Assembly: GCA_951799425.1 (NCBI GenBank)
Contig: OX637398.1
Location: 19,230,270-19,294,269 of the forward strand
Reading direction: 5' to 3'
DNA length: 64,000 nucleotides
DNA from: Ilex aquifolium
Taxonomy: Eukaryota; Streptophyta; Magnoliopsida; Aquifoliales; Aquifoliaceae
Positions 33,355-43,697 of this stretch are shown here, in pieces. Under the pieces are notes generated by a model, which was not told the DNA's origin, ran no database searches, and was given only the letters and a program-made list of their open reading frames with translations. Made by a program: the position numbers and the translations under genes. Every line of letters begins with the position of its first letter. Positions within the stretch are counted from its first letter, which is position 1.

Positions 33355-34965
33355 GGGTAAATTACACCCAGACCCCTTTAGGTTTTTCACTTAATTGCTT
33401 AGACCCCCTGACATTTGGAATATTATACCTACACCCCTTGAGGCTGCCGACTAATTGATGGTGAAAACGGAACCAATGAAAAGACCTAAAATGCCCCTTG
33501 ATATTGCTGAAGACCTTGACAATTACTGAACTACCCTTCTAACTAAGTATATAAGCTTTCCTGCTTTTTACACCCGCCAACTCTATGGGTCTCAAATCTC
33601 TCTCAACTGGAAGAACGCTTTGAGTGCCTGATGTTCTTGGCATCTGACGTTCCCTAGTGGATCGAAGATTATTAGGATGTGGAAGATTCCAAGCTGGTGA
33701 AAGGTACACATCCTGATTAGGGTTTTTTTCCTTTTCGTTTTCAGTACAAGTAGAATATGATCGTTTTTTTTGAAAATCTATTCGTTTATTTGAAAAGTCT
33801 ATACTAATTAGGTCTAGATTTTTTTAAAACTATACTGATTATGTTTCGATTTTAAAAAAAACTTTGTACTTATTAGGCAATCATTTGGGTTTTTGTTTTT
33901 TGGCTGAAAAGAACATTAGGAACTTAGCCACTAAAAATTGATACATTAAACTGCTCATTTCTTCGTATTTCACATCTTTTCGCATTTCCTCTACTATTGT
34001 ATTTGGCTCCTCTCTGTTTTATAACTGTTCATTTCATGTTGTTCGATTGGGGCCTGTTTTCAGAAACAAATTGATTGGGATTTCATTATTTATTGCATTT
34101 CAATCCAGTGTATGTATGTCACTGAATGTTTTATAATGCCTCTTTCATTCCCCCCCCCCCCCCCTTTTTTTGGTTTCCTTATATCTCTGTTTTTTTTTTA
34201 AGCTGGCAAACTGTTATCATAAAATAGCTGTTTTGTTTTGTTCATTTGTAGGATGGTCGTTGTTTGTTATCATGACCTGGTTATGCATTACTTAGCAGAT
34301 CATTTTTTTGTGAAGAATATTGACTCTGACAAGTACTTTTATTTGGATCTGTTAAGTGATGTGTATGATGTGGCTTTGAAAGATGTTCCCTCTAGCATAA
34401 GCACTTCTATAACATTGACGTGTTCTATTCTTGGATCTACTTAAGAAATTGATATAAGAACGAATGTAGATGTCCTACAGATGTTCAAGTTACACAACAA
34501 GTGTGCAGTGATTCAATTGTATATCAAAGATGCTCAGTTTTTGGGGCCATTAGATGTGCAAGTTCATAATCCTCGACCATCTAAGAACGCAGGAATTCAT
34601 GGTGATGAGGAAGAAGTCGGGGCTGAGGATGAAGAGTACAAATTTAGTGATGATGATGGGTGGTGTGTGCACACTGAAAATGATATTAGTTTGAGTGATA
34701 TGGAGTTAGTGGATACTGAGATAAATATTGATGATATGGAATATGGTGGACCTTTATCAAACTATGAGTCAAATGATGAGGGTGGCCAACATGTAGATTC
34801 TAATAATGAGGATGATGATCGTGAGGATGAAACTTTGGATGGTTCACTTCATGGTAAAATATTCAATGTTGGGGAAGGTGAAAAAATTGATATAGGCTGC
34901 CTGCTTGAGAGCAGAGCAGAGATAGGTCAAGCTTTTGGAGACTCGCGAGAGAGCCGCTGAGCTGG
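33355..34965 (+). mobile_element. Truncated Mutator-like element (MULE)
   Basis: The left edge GGGTAAATTACACCCAGACC is of the type seen at many plant MULE terminal inverted repeats. The inferred gene follows after an intron-like stretch ending TTTGTAG at 34251. The element is cut near 34965 by GC-rich minisatellite DNA; the transposase core and right terminus are missing. Confidence 0.5.
34238..34963 (+). pseudogene. N-terminal part of a MULE transposase
   Basis: One frame runs from 34238 to 34963, broken by a single TAA at 34442-34444. The N-terminal part (VVCYHDLVMHYLADHFFVKN, LDLLSDVYDVAL) and the later DVLQMFKLHNKCAVIQLYIK resemble the leading domain of plant MULE transposases. A long acidic segment follows (DEEEVGAEDEEYKFSDDDGW to SNNEDDDREDETLDG), typical of the region before the DDE catalytic domain. 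That domain and the SWIM zinc finger are absent. Assignment is by family resemblance without alignment. Confidence 0.55.
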
Positions 34966-34984
34966 AGGTACAAGCTGTCTACGT

Positions 34985-35760
34985 GAGAGCAGAGGCAGAA
35001 ATAGGCCAAGCTTTCTGGCAACTCTCGTGAGAGCCGCTAAGTTGGAGATTGAGACGCTGGCATCGCTAGGCACGAACGCCAAGGGGCGTTGGATGTCGCT
35101 GGGTACAGACGCCGAGGGGCACTAGACACCTAGGGGGCCGGGTGCTGGGCATGAACACTAAGGGGCACTGTCCGTCGTTAGTTACGGATGCCAAGGGGCA
35201 CTAGACGCCACTGGGCATGGACGTCAAGGAATGCTGGATGCGGCTGGGCATGGACGTCGAGGAGTGTTAGGTACAGGTGCGGTGGCGCCAAAGATGTGGG
35301 CGACAGGAGGAGATACCGTGGGCCAACTGGGCGACACCACGGCTGGAGGCAAAGGGCTACGCCGCTGGCAGTGGCTGGGCGACACAACTAGGCAGTGGCC
35401 ATAGGCGACGCAGGCTGGCAAGCACTGAGCGCTGGCTTTGGTGCTGGCTGGTGCTAAACATTGAGCACTGGTGTGCACGCTAAAGATTGTGGGTGTCGCC
35501 TTGGAGCCGAGCAGTCTGGGCAACACTTGCAGCAGGTGGTCTGGGTGACGCTGCTAGTCAAGCAATGGCACTGGGCGACGCTGCTAGTCAGGCAGTGGCC
35601 TTGGGCGACGCCTTTCAAGCGATCTGGGTGACGCCACTACATAGGCAGGTGCGCTGGCGCTATCTGGCGCTAGTGCGCTGGCGCTAGGGCATTGGTTGGC
35701 ACGGGCACCTAGGCGCTGGGGTGCTTGGGCGCTGGGTACGGACGCCAAGGGGAGCCCTTC
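34985..35760. repeat. GC-rich minisatellite, two unit types
   Basis: 34985-35280 and 35720-35760 repeat a roughly 35 bp unit of the form CGCTGGGCACGGACGCCAAG then GGGCACTAGACG. In between, units with TGGGCGACGCTGCTAGTCAG then GCAGTGGCC recur (clearest at 35548-35610). Composition is strikingly GC-rich against the AT-rich surroundings. Open frames across it are by-products of high GC; no protein family is recognised. Confidence 0.75.
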
Positions 35761-35766
35761 CTTTAC

Positions 35767-36044
35767 CTAGGTGACTATCAGTTGTGAGTCACTATAGGTT
35801 GTCAGGCAAAGGGCCTCCATCTCCAATGCGAGCTTCAAGCCTGATTTGAGGGCATCATATTCAGCTTGGTTGTTGGATGTTGCAAAGTGGTGGGAGCATC
35901 GTACTTGAGTGGAATGCCATGTGGATTGATCAGCACTAGTCCTGCGCCGTCGTCCTCGCTGGTGGAGGACCCATCCACGTATAGTCCCCAACATGGTATA
36001 GTAGATGGTAGCGAGGGCACAGAGGGCTCCCATGGAGTAGGCAC
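35767..36044 (-). pseudogene. Ty3 RNase H domain fragment
   Basis: RNase H removes the RNA strand during reverse transcription. Residues bearing the catalytic acids are visible on the minus strand: WGLYVDGSSTSEDDGAGLVL (first Asp), ATSNNQAEYDALKSGL (Glu) and TYSDSQLIV (second Asp). A 1 bp frame slip lies between the first and second blocks near 35890. Integrase does not follow. Confidence 0.75.
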
Positions 36045-36061
36045 AAAGGATTCGAGTGCCT

Positions 36062-36633
36062 TTAGTCTTGGAGTGTTGTCTCCCTAGGCCTGTGGAGCTG
36101 TCTCCGAGACGTCGGGCTTTCTCGGGATAGTGTCTAGGCTTGCCTTATGGTGGGTGGAGGCATTATGCACTGAGTAGGTGAGCACAAGGGTGCGTGATAC
36201 TTCCTCCCGAGATTCCTGCGGTGGTGTAGACTCCCGGGACTCCCGTGGCGGTGAAAACTCCCGAAACTCCCGTGGCAGGGTAGACTCCGAGCGAAGGGCG
36301 CCTTGGTGCTGCCCGGGGGTGTTCTGGCACGAGGCCCTACGGTGGGGGACGGCTTGACGCCCAGAGTGGAGAGGTTGCGGTGTTTCTCTCGTCGGAAGGA
36401 GTAGTGCTCCTCCTACAAGCTGAGGGGCGATGCCTCCTGGGGCGAGTATCAACTGGATGATTTGTTGGTTCTGGTTTACTAGCAGTTGCATGGTCTGTAA
36501 AAACTGTTACCCGACCACGGGAGTTGCCACAGTGGATGGTTCCGCGGGTACGGGCACAGGCAGAGTCTCTCCCCGGCAGGCCGAGTTGTTGTCTCCCAGT
36601 TGTTGACTCATCGACCTGTTCGTGATCACCATG
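36062..36633 (-). pseudogene. Ty3 gag N-terminal remnant
   Basis: Minus-strand ATG at 36631-36633 (MVITNRSMSQQLGDN) leads into VNQNQQIIQLILAPGG and a Pro/Arg/Glu-rich stretch with repeated ESRESTPPQESREE motifs, ending at a TAG near 36084. The gag core and zinc knuckle are missing. The frame abuts the RNase H fragment, so gag and RNase H were joined by a deletion. A stop near 36508 interrupts the first part. Confidence 0.5.
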
Positions 36634-36788
36634 TATTTGAAAGAGAGTAGTAAGGTAGTAGAAAATTAATTGCTTCGCACAGACAGCGTCAAACTGATGA
36701 TGCACAAAACAGTCTTATGCAAGATCAACAGTCTAGTGTGTGATAAATTATAATTAATGGACAATTACTAGAGCAATCAATGACAATA

Positions 36789-37288
36789 ATGTAAATATCG
36801 GGTCAACACGCAGATATATAGTGGTTCGGTCCAGGTGACCTACTCCACTATGGGAAACGACAACGGTGGACGGGGGACCTTTTATTGATTAAGCAAGGTG
36901 AACGAGAGAGAGAGAGCAATGGTTAGCTCCGGGAGGGATACAATAGCTAGGAGAGAGAAAAGCTATGTGTGAGGTGTGCAGAGAGATGTCTGCTCCTGTA
37001 GAGAGAGCTTACAATTTATAGGCACAGAGCCTTAGTTGAGGCGGTGATGTGAGGGTAAAAGTACTAGATCTTCGGGGAGCTACAAAAGGTAAGTACAATT
37101 AAAGGTTTTCATTATCTTCGAGTGTGAGTATCCCGATAATTGCTCCCCACGTGCTCTAATCCTTCTGGACTCCTTGAACTCTAGACTAGGCTGAATCCAT
37201 GAATTGGGCTTGACCCGCCTTATAGCTGATTTGGGCCTAGCTCATTAGTTGGGCCTAGCCCAGTTAAATTTGACCTCGTCAATTAACA
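36789..37288 (-). repeat. Probable LTR of the deleted Ty3 element
   Basis: In minus orientation it starts TGTTAATTGACGAGG (plus end 37288) and could end CGATATTTACA (plus start 36789). It includes the phrase TAGTGGTTCGGTCCAGGTGA and a GAGAGAGAGAG run near 36905. Edges are inferred from TG/CA only. Confidence 0.4.
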
Positions 37289-37389
37289 TTCCAAACTTCA
37301 CTAGCCCTATGATAATCGAAGTCTATTAGAGATATGATCAAATCCACTAAGGTCTCATAGTATCCACATAGTCTAATCAACATAGATGA

Positions 37390-37625
37390 TGATAATTTTT
37401 GTGATATATTTTATCTCCGTTTTATGTATTCCTGCACCATGTAAAGAGGGTTGAGTTCCATGTATACAATCACCAACAATAATACATCGACATAATATAT
37501 TAGTCTTTTGTTTGTAGACATAAACACAATATGCCTACCATATATATGATTGTGATATGATTTTTCTTTTGTTTTTCTATACTTGGTCCATTTTCATCAT
37601 TCAACACTTCTTCATGGTATAAGAG
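37390..37625 (+). repeat. End of C3 copia 5' LTR and primer site
   Basis: TGGTATAAGAG (37615-37625) directly follows ...CACTTCTTCA and resembles a worn iMet primer site. The preceding sequence would be the 3' part of a copia LTR. It is probably the left end of the copia whose integrase and RT pieces lie at 45.66-47.03 and 61.7-62.48 kb. The upstream LTR edge is not found. Confidence 0.4.
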
Positions 37626-37689
37626 TAGTCAACCATTTGTTGTTGTGTGTTTTGTACTCACTTTTGCTTCATAGGTTCACTGAATCGGC

Positions 37690-38189
37690 ATGTAAAAACA
37701 GGTAAATTGAGCCAAATTGAAAGATATTGTTAATCAACTAGACAATTGGAGCATATGAGGAAATCAAGGGGATCAGAATTTATTACCATAGAAAAGTAAA
37801 AAAAATCAAAATAGCATTTTGTGGACCAGTCCTGGATAGCTAGTTGCGTTCGGACATGGATCTTGCGTCCAAACGCGTACATGGTTGCTGAAAAGCTTAG
37901 AATTTTGATCAAGTATTGGTGACGATAAGTGACACCTCTGTCCGAACGCAAGAGCTGTGTCTGAACGCACCTGCGGAGGATGGAATTCAAGATAATTCAA
38001 GGTGTTAGAACGAGAGGATGCGTGCGGACTAGGATTTGACAATATGATGTACCTTCGTTAGGATGTGACAAGCCATCCGAATTCGATTGGTTGACTGAAT
38101 AAAAGACCCCAGGTTTCAAGTCTTGCGTCAGAACGCGAGTCTTGCGTTCGAACGTGTTTATTGGAATACACGCCGTATAGATTTACCCT
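37690..38189. other. LTR-like sequence with TTCGAACG-type doublets, origin unclear
   Basis: No coding. Doublets of worn GCGTTCGAACG motifs occur at 37846-37877, 37939-37971 and 38121-38156. Context (directly upstream of the G2 pol fragment) suggests the remains of the G2 5' LTR or of another LTR, but it does not align by eye with the G2 3' LTR. Confidence 0.4.
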
Positions 38190-38219
38190 AGGAAAATGTG
38201 ACCAAATTTTGAGAAAGAC

Positions 38220-38452
38220 GCCATAATGTGACTTAAATTTGGAGTTTCTTGGGTCTGATAGGTTACTATAGGAGGTTTGTGGAAGGGTTTTCTTTGTTGG
38301 TCATGCCGATGACCTGTCTCATGAGCAAAGGGGAAAAGTTGGTGTGGAGCGAGGAGTGTGAATAAGCTTTTGCTACTATGAAGGATAAGTTGACCACGAC
38401 ATCGGTACTTATTGTTTTGTGTAGTGGTGAGGGTTATGATGTGTACTTCTTG
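38220..38452 (+). pseudogene. G2 RT/RNase H junction fragment
   Basis: Matches the G1 segment around the end of [22 protein letters not shown], then MSKGEKLVWSEECE, a stop at 38359, and [19 protein letters not shown]. It ends exactly where foreign sequence begins (38453), at the position where RNase H should start. The RT catalytic region lies upstream and is missing. Confidence 0.75.
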
Positions 38453-39493
38453 ACTCTGAAAATGGTGCACCCAAATGCAGGTGGTCAGCAATAGTAATAA
38501 CTCAATGGTCCGAGGTCGATCCTCAGGGAATTTATTTAGATATGAGAAGGTAAAAAGAAAGAATGATGAAAAAAGAATTGAGTTTAAGTAATCGAAACAT
38601 ATTTAAAGGAATTTGTTATGAAAGAATGATATTCTCTAGCTTCGGGATTAGGTATCATTCATTTAAATCCAATATCATATTCATGCAATTATATTGTTAT
38701 TATCTCAGTTGACTTCCATCGTCACTGTAATCAACCGGAAGATATAGCTTTAAAAACCAGATTTTGATTGAAAAGAGAATAAGAACTCAAGAACTAGTAT
38801 TGTCAACTCGTAGGGAATTATAGCTATTAATCATACCAAGATCTTGTTAATGGTCAATCAAATATGTTTACAAAGTATATTACTTTAATAAAAGTCATTC
38901 ATTCAATCGAGAAATATTTGAAAAGATAAATTATTTCGGAACAAGAAAAATGTAACTGCATTCATAAAATATTCAACGTACAATCTTGAAAACCATATCC
39001 TAACTAAAGAATAAAGGAGAATTACTCACTGGCCATGAGTTGATTATTCACAATAAACTAAGAAAAAGTCTAAGGAAAAGTCTAGGAAGAGATCCCCCAA
39101 GAGGTTGACTCCCCCTTATATCTATATACAATCCTCCAAATAAAGATATTCGGAATTGAAAATACTATAGACTTACTAGGACAAAACACTTTCCATCAAA
39201 ACTTGGAGGCGCGTTTGAACGGTGATCATGCGTTCGAACGGAGCAGGAAAAAATACACATGCGTCCGAATGGCTATTGAGTGTTCGAACGGTAGTAAGTA
39301 TCATCAAATCTCTATTCAAATGGACTCCATGAGTTCAATCAGTGAAAACCCACTAGAATTCGCAACTTTGCGTGTGCGTTCGAATGGCCCCTCACCATTC
39401 AAATTGTGGGACTCCGTATCGTATCTTGCATTTGAACGGTGATCCTCCGTTCGAACGGTGAAAACTTTCTGGACTTATTCATTTTCTTCATCA
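38453..39493 (-). other. Foreign LTR-type insert in G2
   Basis: About 1 kb not related to pol. It includes a phrase typical of plant retrotransposon leaders (GGTCCGAGGTCGATCCTCAG near 38507). On the minus strand it has TATATAGATATAAGG (39113-39127) with a cluster of GTTCGAACGG doublets (39205-39465) upstream of it. This looks like part of an element in minus orientation, with promoter and leader. Ends not defined. Confidence 0.45.
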
Positions 39494-40627
39494 AGCCATC
39501 CTAAGTTCATAGCCAAGTGTGTGGTTTGTCAGCAGGTAAATATTGAACACCAGAGACTAGGGGATTACTATAATCTTTACCAATTCCTGAGTGAAAGTGG
39601 GATTATATTACAATGGAATTCGTGTCGGGCTTACCACTGACTACTAAAGGGCATAATGCAATTTGGGTGATTGTGGATAGACTCACTAAGACGGATCATT
39701 TCTTATAGGCTTCATAGAGTTCCTCTATCAATTAAGTTGGATCGTGACAGTAGATTTGTGGCCCGATTTTGACAAAGTTTAGAGAAATCTTTGGAAATGG
39801 ACTTGCACTTTAGCACTGCATTTCATCCTTAAACGGATGGACAATCCAAGAGAGTGATTCAGATTATGGAAGACATGTTCAGGGCATGTGCCTTAGATTT
39901 CAAAGGGAGTTAGAGTGAGCATCTACTATTAGTGGAATTTGCTTACAACAATAGCTATCAGACTAGCATTGGGATGGCATATTATGATGTATTGTATGGG
40001 AGACCATGTAAATCACTGACGTGTTGGGCGGGAGCCGAGGAGAGTAGTTTATTTGGGTCTGAAATAATAAGGGAAACCACTAAGAAGGTCCAACTAATTC
40101 GAGAAAGGTTGCTTACTACCCAAAACCGGAAAAAGAGCTATCCTAATAAGAGAAGAAGGTCGTTGGAGTTCAAGATAGGTGACTATGTGTTCTTGAAGGT
40201 ATCACCCAAAAAGGGAATCATGCAATTTGGAAAGAAAGGGAAGTTAGCTCCAAGCTACACAGGACCTTTTGAGGTAATTTAGACTATGGAAAAAACGTCA
40301 TACCAATTGAATCTCCTAGCGCAGTTATCAGGAATCCACAATGTGTTTCACGTATCAATGCTAAGGAAGTGTGAACCTGATGTAGTGGATTTGAAAGGAA
40401 TTGAGATTCAAGATGGAGTGACTTATGAAGAACAATCAGTGAGGATTCTTGACACCAAGGAGAAGGTACTTTGCAATAAGGTGATATTATTGAAGGTATT
40501 ATGGCAACACCACGGAGTAGAGGAAGTTACATGGGAACCGGTGTTGGAGATATGAGCAAAGTACCTGCATTTGTTCACAAATCGAGTTGAGTTTCGATGA
40601 CGAAACTTTCTTTTAGGGGAGTAGATT
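39494..40627 (+). pseudogene. G2 integrase and chromodomain
   Basis: Starts in the zinc-binding domain (AKCVVCQQVNIEHQ), then core: MEFVSGLP (catalytic Asp changed to Glu), [10 protein letters not shown] deletion of about 25 residues near 39705 follows, then [77 protein letters not shown] and the chromodomain-like HHGVEEVTWEPV. Stops (for example 39769, 40280 and 40553) and frame changes inactivate it. The order and wording parallel G1 closely. The polypurine tract TTTTAGGGGAGTAGAT ends the segment. Confidence 0.85.
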
Positions 40628-40919
40628 GTAAACACCCATGTATTTAAAATAATGCATAATGTGTATTACGTGTTGCATGAATAATACTTGGTTTAGGAAT
40701 AGGAATATAGGGTGTAGTAGAAGTAATTTGAATCTTGGGAAACATCTATGGGATAAGTTGATGGGAGAATAATTAGAAGTTGCCTTGGTAACTTATCCAT
40801 AATTTTTTAGTTTGACATTAGATTGACCTGCAATTTTGACATAAGAAACTAGATCTCAAGAGTTATAAAAGTATATTTCAAAAAAAAAATCATGAATCGA
40901 ATTCTAAATCGGTCAAAAC

Positions 40920-41090
40920 TAGGTTAACGTTCGAACGCAATTTTGCATTCAAATGCCAGTTAGTCACAGTACTTTGGTGTCTAATAGAAATTTTGACAGA
41001 CATTGAGATATTGGGATCTCGATATGTTCAAATTCCAAGTCACGTCCAAAGATTACATTCGAACACCAATATTTCGTTCGAACGCCAGTG
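40920..41090. promoter_or_regulatory. TTCGAACG palindrome cluster in the G2 LTR
   Basis: CGTTCGAACG at 40928 and 41074, each paired with a decayed copy (GCATTCAAATGC near 40945; ATTCGAAC at 41057). With G6 removed, the cluster is about 130 bp upstream of the TATA-like sequence at 44211. Confidence 0.6.
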
Positions 41091-41158
41091 TAATTTTATC
41101 AGCGATCAGACTCGCGATTCTTGTCCAAATGATGACCCTAAAAGTACCTAAGGACGCC

Positions 41159-41623
41159 TGATGGCGCAGCCATTGGTTGTTTGGACCAATACAATCGACT
41201 TGGGAAGCCTAGACGAAAGATTAGGAATTTTTGGTCCAAAGGGAACTGTAATTGGTAATTTTATTATTATTATTATTTGATTTATGAGTATTTGTTTGAC
41301 TAGGAGTATTAATTAGAGTTTAACTAGGAAATTATTACAGAGTTTTAGTAGGATAGGGATTTCAGAGTTTGATTATGAAACACTTTTAGTATTTTAGAAG
41401 GAGAGTATTTTTTTATTTTAGTAGGGGACTTGACCTATAAATAATGGTGTAATCCCAACTATTTTTATTAGAGAGATTGATATAATAAAAAGTGATTCTC
41501 TATGGAGAATTTTGTGTGTTTCTTCTCCTATTCCTTGCGAGGATGAGGTAAATCTCTTCCACCCCTTATTCTTTCTTCTTCTTTTTCTATTCTCTGATTT
41601 CTAATCCTTCCCGTCCTACATCA
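41159..41623 (+). repeat. 5' LTR of G6
   Basis: 465 bp. Contains TATAAATAATGG near 41436 as a probable TATA box and a leader rich in TTCTTCT near 41570. It starts with a small dyad (ATTGGT ... ACCAAT). Confidence 0.9.
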
Positions 41624-41990
41624 GTTTGGTATCAAGGAAAAACTTCGATCCATTAATCACACTTTACTGCTCTAGTCTCTAACTATTATTACTGTCTTGT
41701 AGCCTTTCAAGTCATTAGATTCTCTTTCAACAAATAGCTTGCTGGATTTCATTGGAAAAAAAAAAAACCACTATCTGACCCAGAAATTGAACCAACATCA
41801 TTGCAATTGCACAAACACCCCCCAAGACTTTTTAAATTATAGATTGGACCCCTGAGATTTCAAAAATTATAGATTTGACCCCTGAAATTTTTGAAATTTC
41901 AATTTCATCCCCAACGTTTTAGAAATTACACTTTGGCCCCAAAAGTTTTTAAAATTATAGTTTTGCCCCATAATTTCTTGAAATTACAGA

Positions 41991-43085
41991 TTGACCCAAG
42001 AATTTTCAAAAAAAAATTCTCTAAATTCTACTTCAATCAAGATGGTGACCAATGTCGAATTAAGTGCTAGAGTTGAAGCACGTGATTCACGATTAGATTC
42101 GCTCCAAGGATCAGTGGATTCTCTCCAAGCATCTATCGCCTCGATAAAAGAAAATATGGAAGCCTTGATGGCCATTGTCCTAAATAAAAAGGGTAAAGGA
42201 GTGGAGATGCATGCAAATCATGATTTATCGTCATCGGCTATCAATCAACAACCAGGGCTCGCACAAGTCCCTCCACCACATGACCTAGTTCGAAAAGACC
42301 CAAAATTGTTTGATTTTGTTAAAAGGGTTAAATTAGAGGTTGGAGATTTTCACAGGGACAATAATCCCGAGATATTCCTTGATTGGGTGCATAGCATTGA
42401 AAGCTTCTTCAGATGGTATCCTTTGACCGATGAGAGGAAGGTATTCGTTGCAGAATCAAAATTGAAGGGTATAGCAAGACTTTGGTGGGTAAAGTATCAA
42501 CAAACTCACTTTGATAGATCATGGGATGATATGAAGACTGCTATGACCGGCTACTTTGTGCCTACTAATTATAAGCAACGAGCTCATCTACAATTTACAC
42601 AATTGAATCAAGGGAGTATGTTTGTCAAGGAGTACACAGGAAATTTCTACAGCTTGGCCACCCGATCAGAGTTCCCATGGATTGAGGATGTAATGATTGC
42701 CATGTATAGGTAAGGTCTCAATTCACAAATTTCTTTAGGTTTAGCTGCAAGTAGACTTTACACTATGACAGATGCAGTTCAGGTTGCCTATCATATGGAA
42801 GATGAATTGAAAAAGAAATCTTATACGAGATCTTCTATGGCTCCCTCAACCCGGATCGAGAGAACTGTCGTAGATGCAAATCAAGGTAAGTCCACTAATA
42901 AACCTCAAGAGAATACTTTTACTCCAAACAAATCATCTCGGGCTAGTGCTAATTCTTGTCCTCAAGGGAGTAAAAATTCTAAGATGAGATGTTTTAATTG
43001 TCTTGGTTTTGGTTATCTCTCTTTTCAATGCCCTTCAAGGTGCATAATGATTCTGATGAGCCAAAATTTGAAACAGAGATTGTAG
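41991..43085 (+). pseudogene. G6 gag
   Basis: The frame starts at 42042 (MVTNVELSARVEAR) or a little upstream. A coiled-coil-like N-terminus (SLQGSVDSLQASIASIKENM) is followed by the retrotransposon gag core (IFLDWVHSIESFFRWYPLTD, RLWWVKYQQTH, SWDDMKTAMTGYFVPTNY, LNQGSMFVKEYTGNF). A TAA at 42711 breaks it. The zinc knuckle at 42992 reads CFNCLGFGYLSFQC, with the metal-binding His changed to Tyr. A frameshift follows. Packaging function is probably lost. Confidence 0.85.
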
Positions 43086-43690
43086 AACCTCTTGATGTGG
43101 GTGAGGTTAATTTTGATGATTTGGATGATCATCATTTTTTGGGTGCTATCCGTCCTCTATGTATTGCTAAAAAAGAAGTTGCTAATGGTGATTTTATTCA
43201 TCGAGGAAAAATCTTTCAAACAAGAGTTTGTTGTGGAGGACTATATGTTTGTTAGTGATTGACACAGGAAGTTGCACAAATGTGGTATCGGAAGAGGTCG
43301 TGAAGAAACTAAATTTGAAAGTTGAACCACATCTGGAACCATATCATGTAGCATGGATTACTAATATCAAGCTGAAAGTTGATAAGAGATGTCCAGCTAC
43401 ATTCACCATTAGAAATCTGAAAGAGACCGTCATGTGTGATGTGCTGCCTCTCAAGCTTTGTCATATACTTTTAGGGTGCACTTGGATATGGGATTGTGAT
43501 GCACAACATGCAGGTCGTGCTAATACTTATTCTTTCGCAATTGGAAGAAAGAAGTATACTCTTACTTGTGCTATTAATGCGCGTACACTACAATTGAAAA
43601 AGAGTTCATTATTGATTCAGAGGGCTTCTCCATCAGATGGTATTCTTGGCCCTTCTCCTTACTCGCCGGAGTCAAGTTCTTTTCAGCGGG
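43086..43690 (+). pseudogene. G6 protease domain
   Basis: After gag, in shifted frames: VEPLDVGEVNFDD, GKIFQTRVCCGGL, then the aspartic protease core LLVIDTGSCTNVVSEEVVKK at about 43250, with catalytic D-T-G intact, and HILLGCTWIWDCDAQHAG (the downstream hydrophobic-Gly motif). It continues into DGRANTYSFAIGRKKYTL-like sequence that normally precedes RT. Instead of RT the frame ends at the polypurine tract, so the deletion is clean. Confidence 0.8.
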
Positions 43691-43697
43691 GGAGAAT

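Larger units (their letters stand above)
35761..37288 (-). mobile_element. Internally deleted Ty3/gypsy element (Retand/Ogre-like RNase H)
   Basis: On the minus strand a probable LTR (36789-37288) is followed by a leader, a gag start and, after a large deletion, an RNase H domain. Protease, RT and integrase are missing. The RNase H type (LYVDGSS... NNQAEYDAL... SDSQLIV) is that of non-chromoviral plant Ty3 elements. The 3' side runs into the minisatellite, with no second LTR found. Confidence 0.6.

Noticed and set aside
35178..35687. Several 60-100 codon open frames on both strands
   Set aside because: Caused by high GC in the minisatellite; residues follow the repeat unit.
41810..42000. Repeated TTTGACCCCTGAAATTT-type phrases as a transposon terminus
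   Set aside because: They are in the leader of G6, between primer site and gag, and have no inverted partner; treated as leader sequence.
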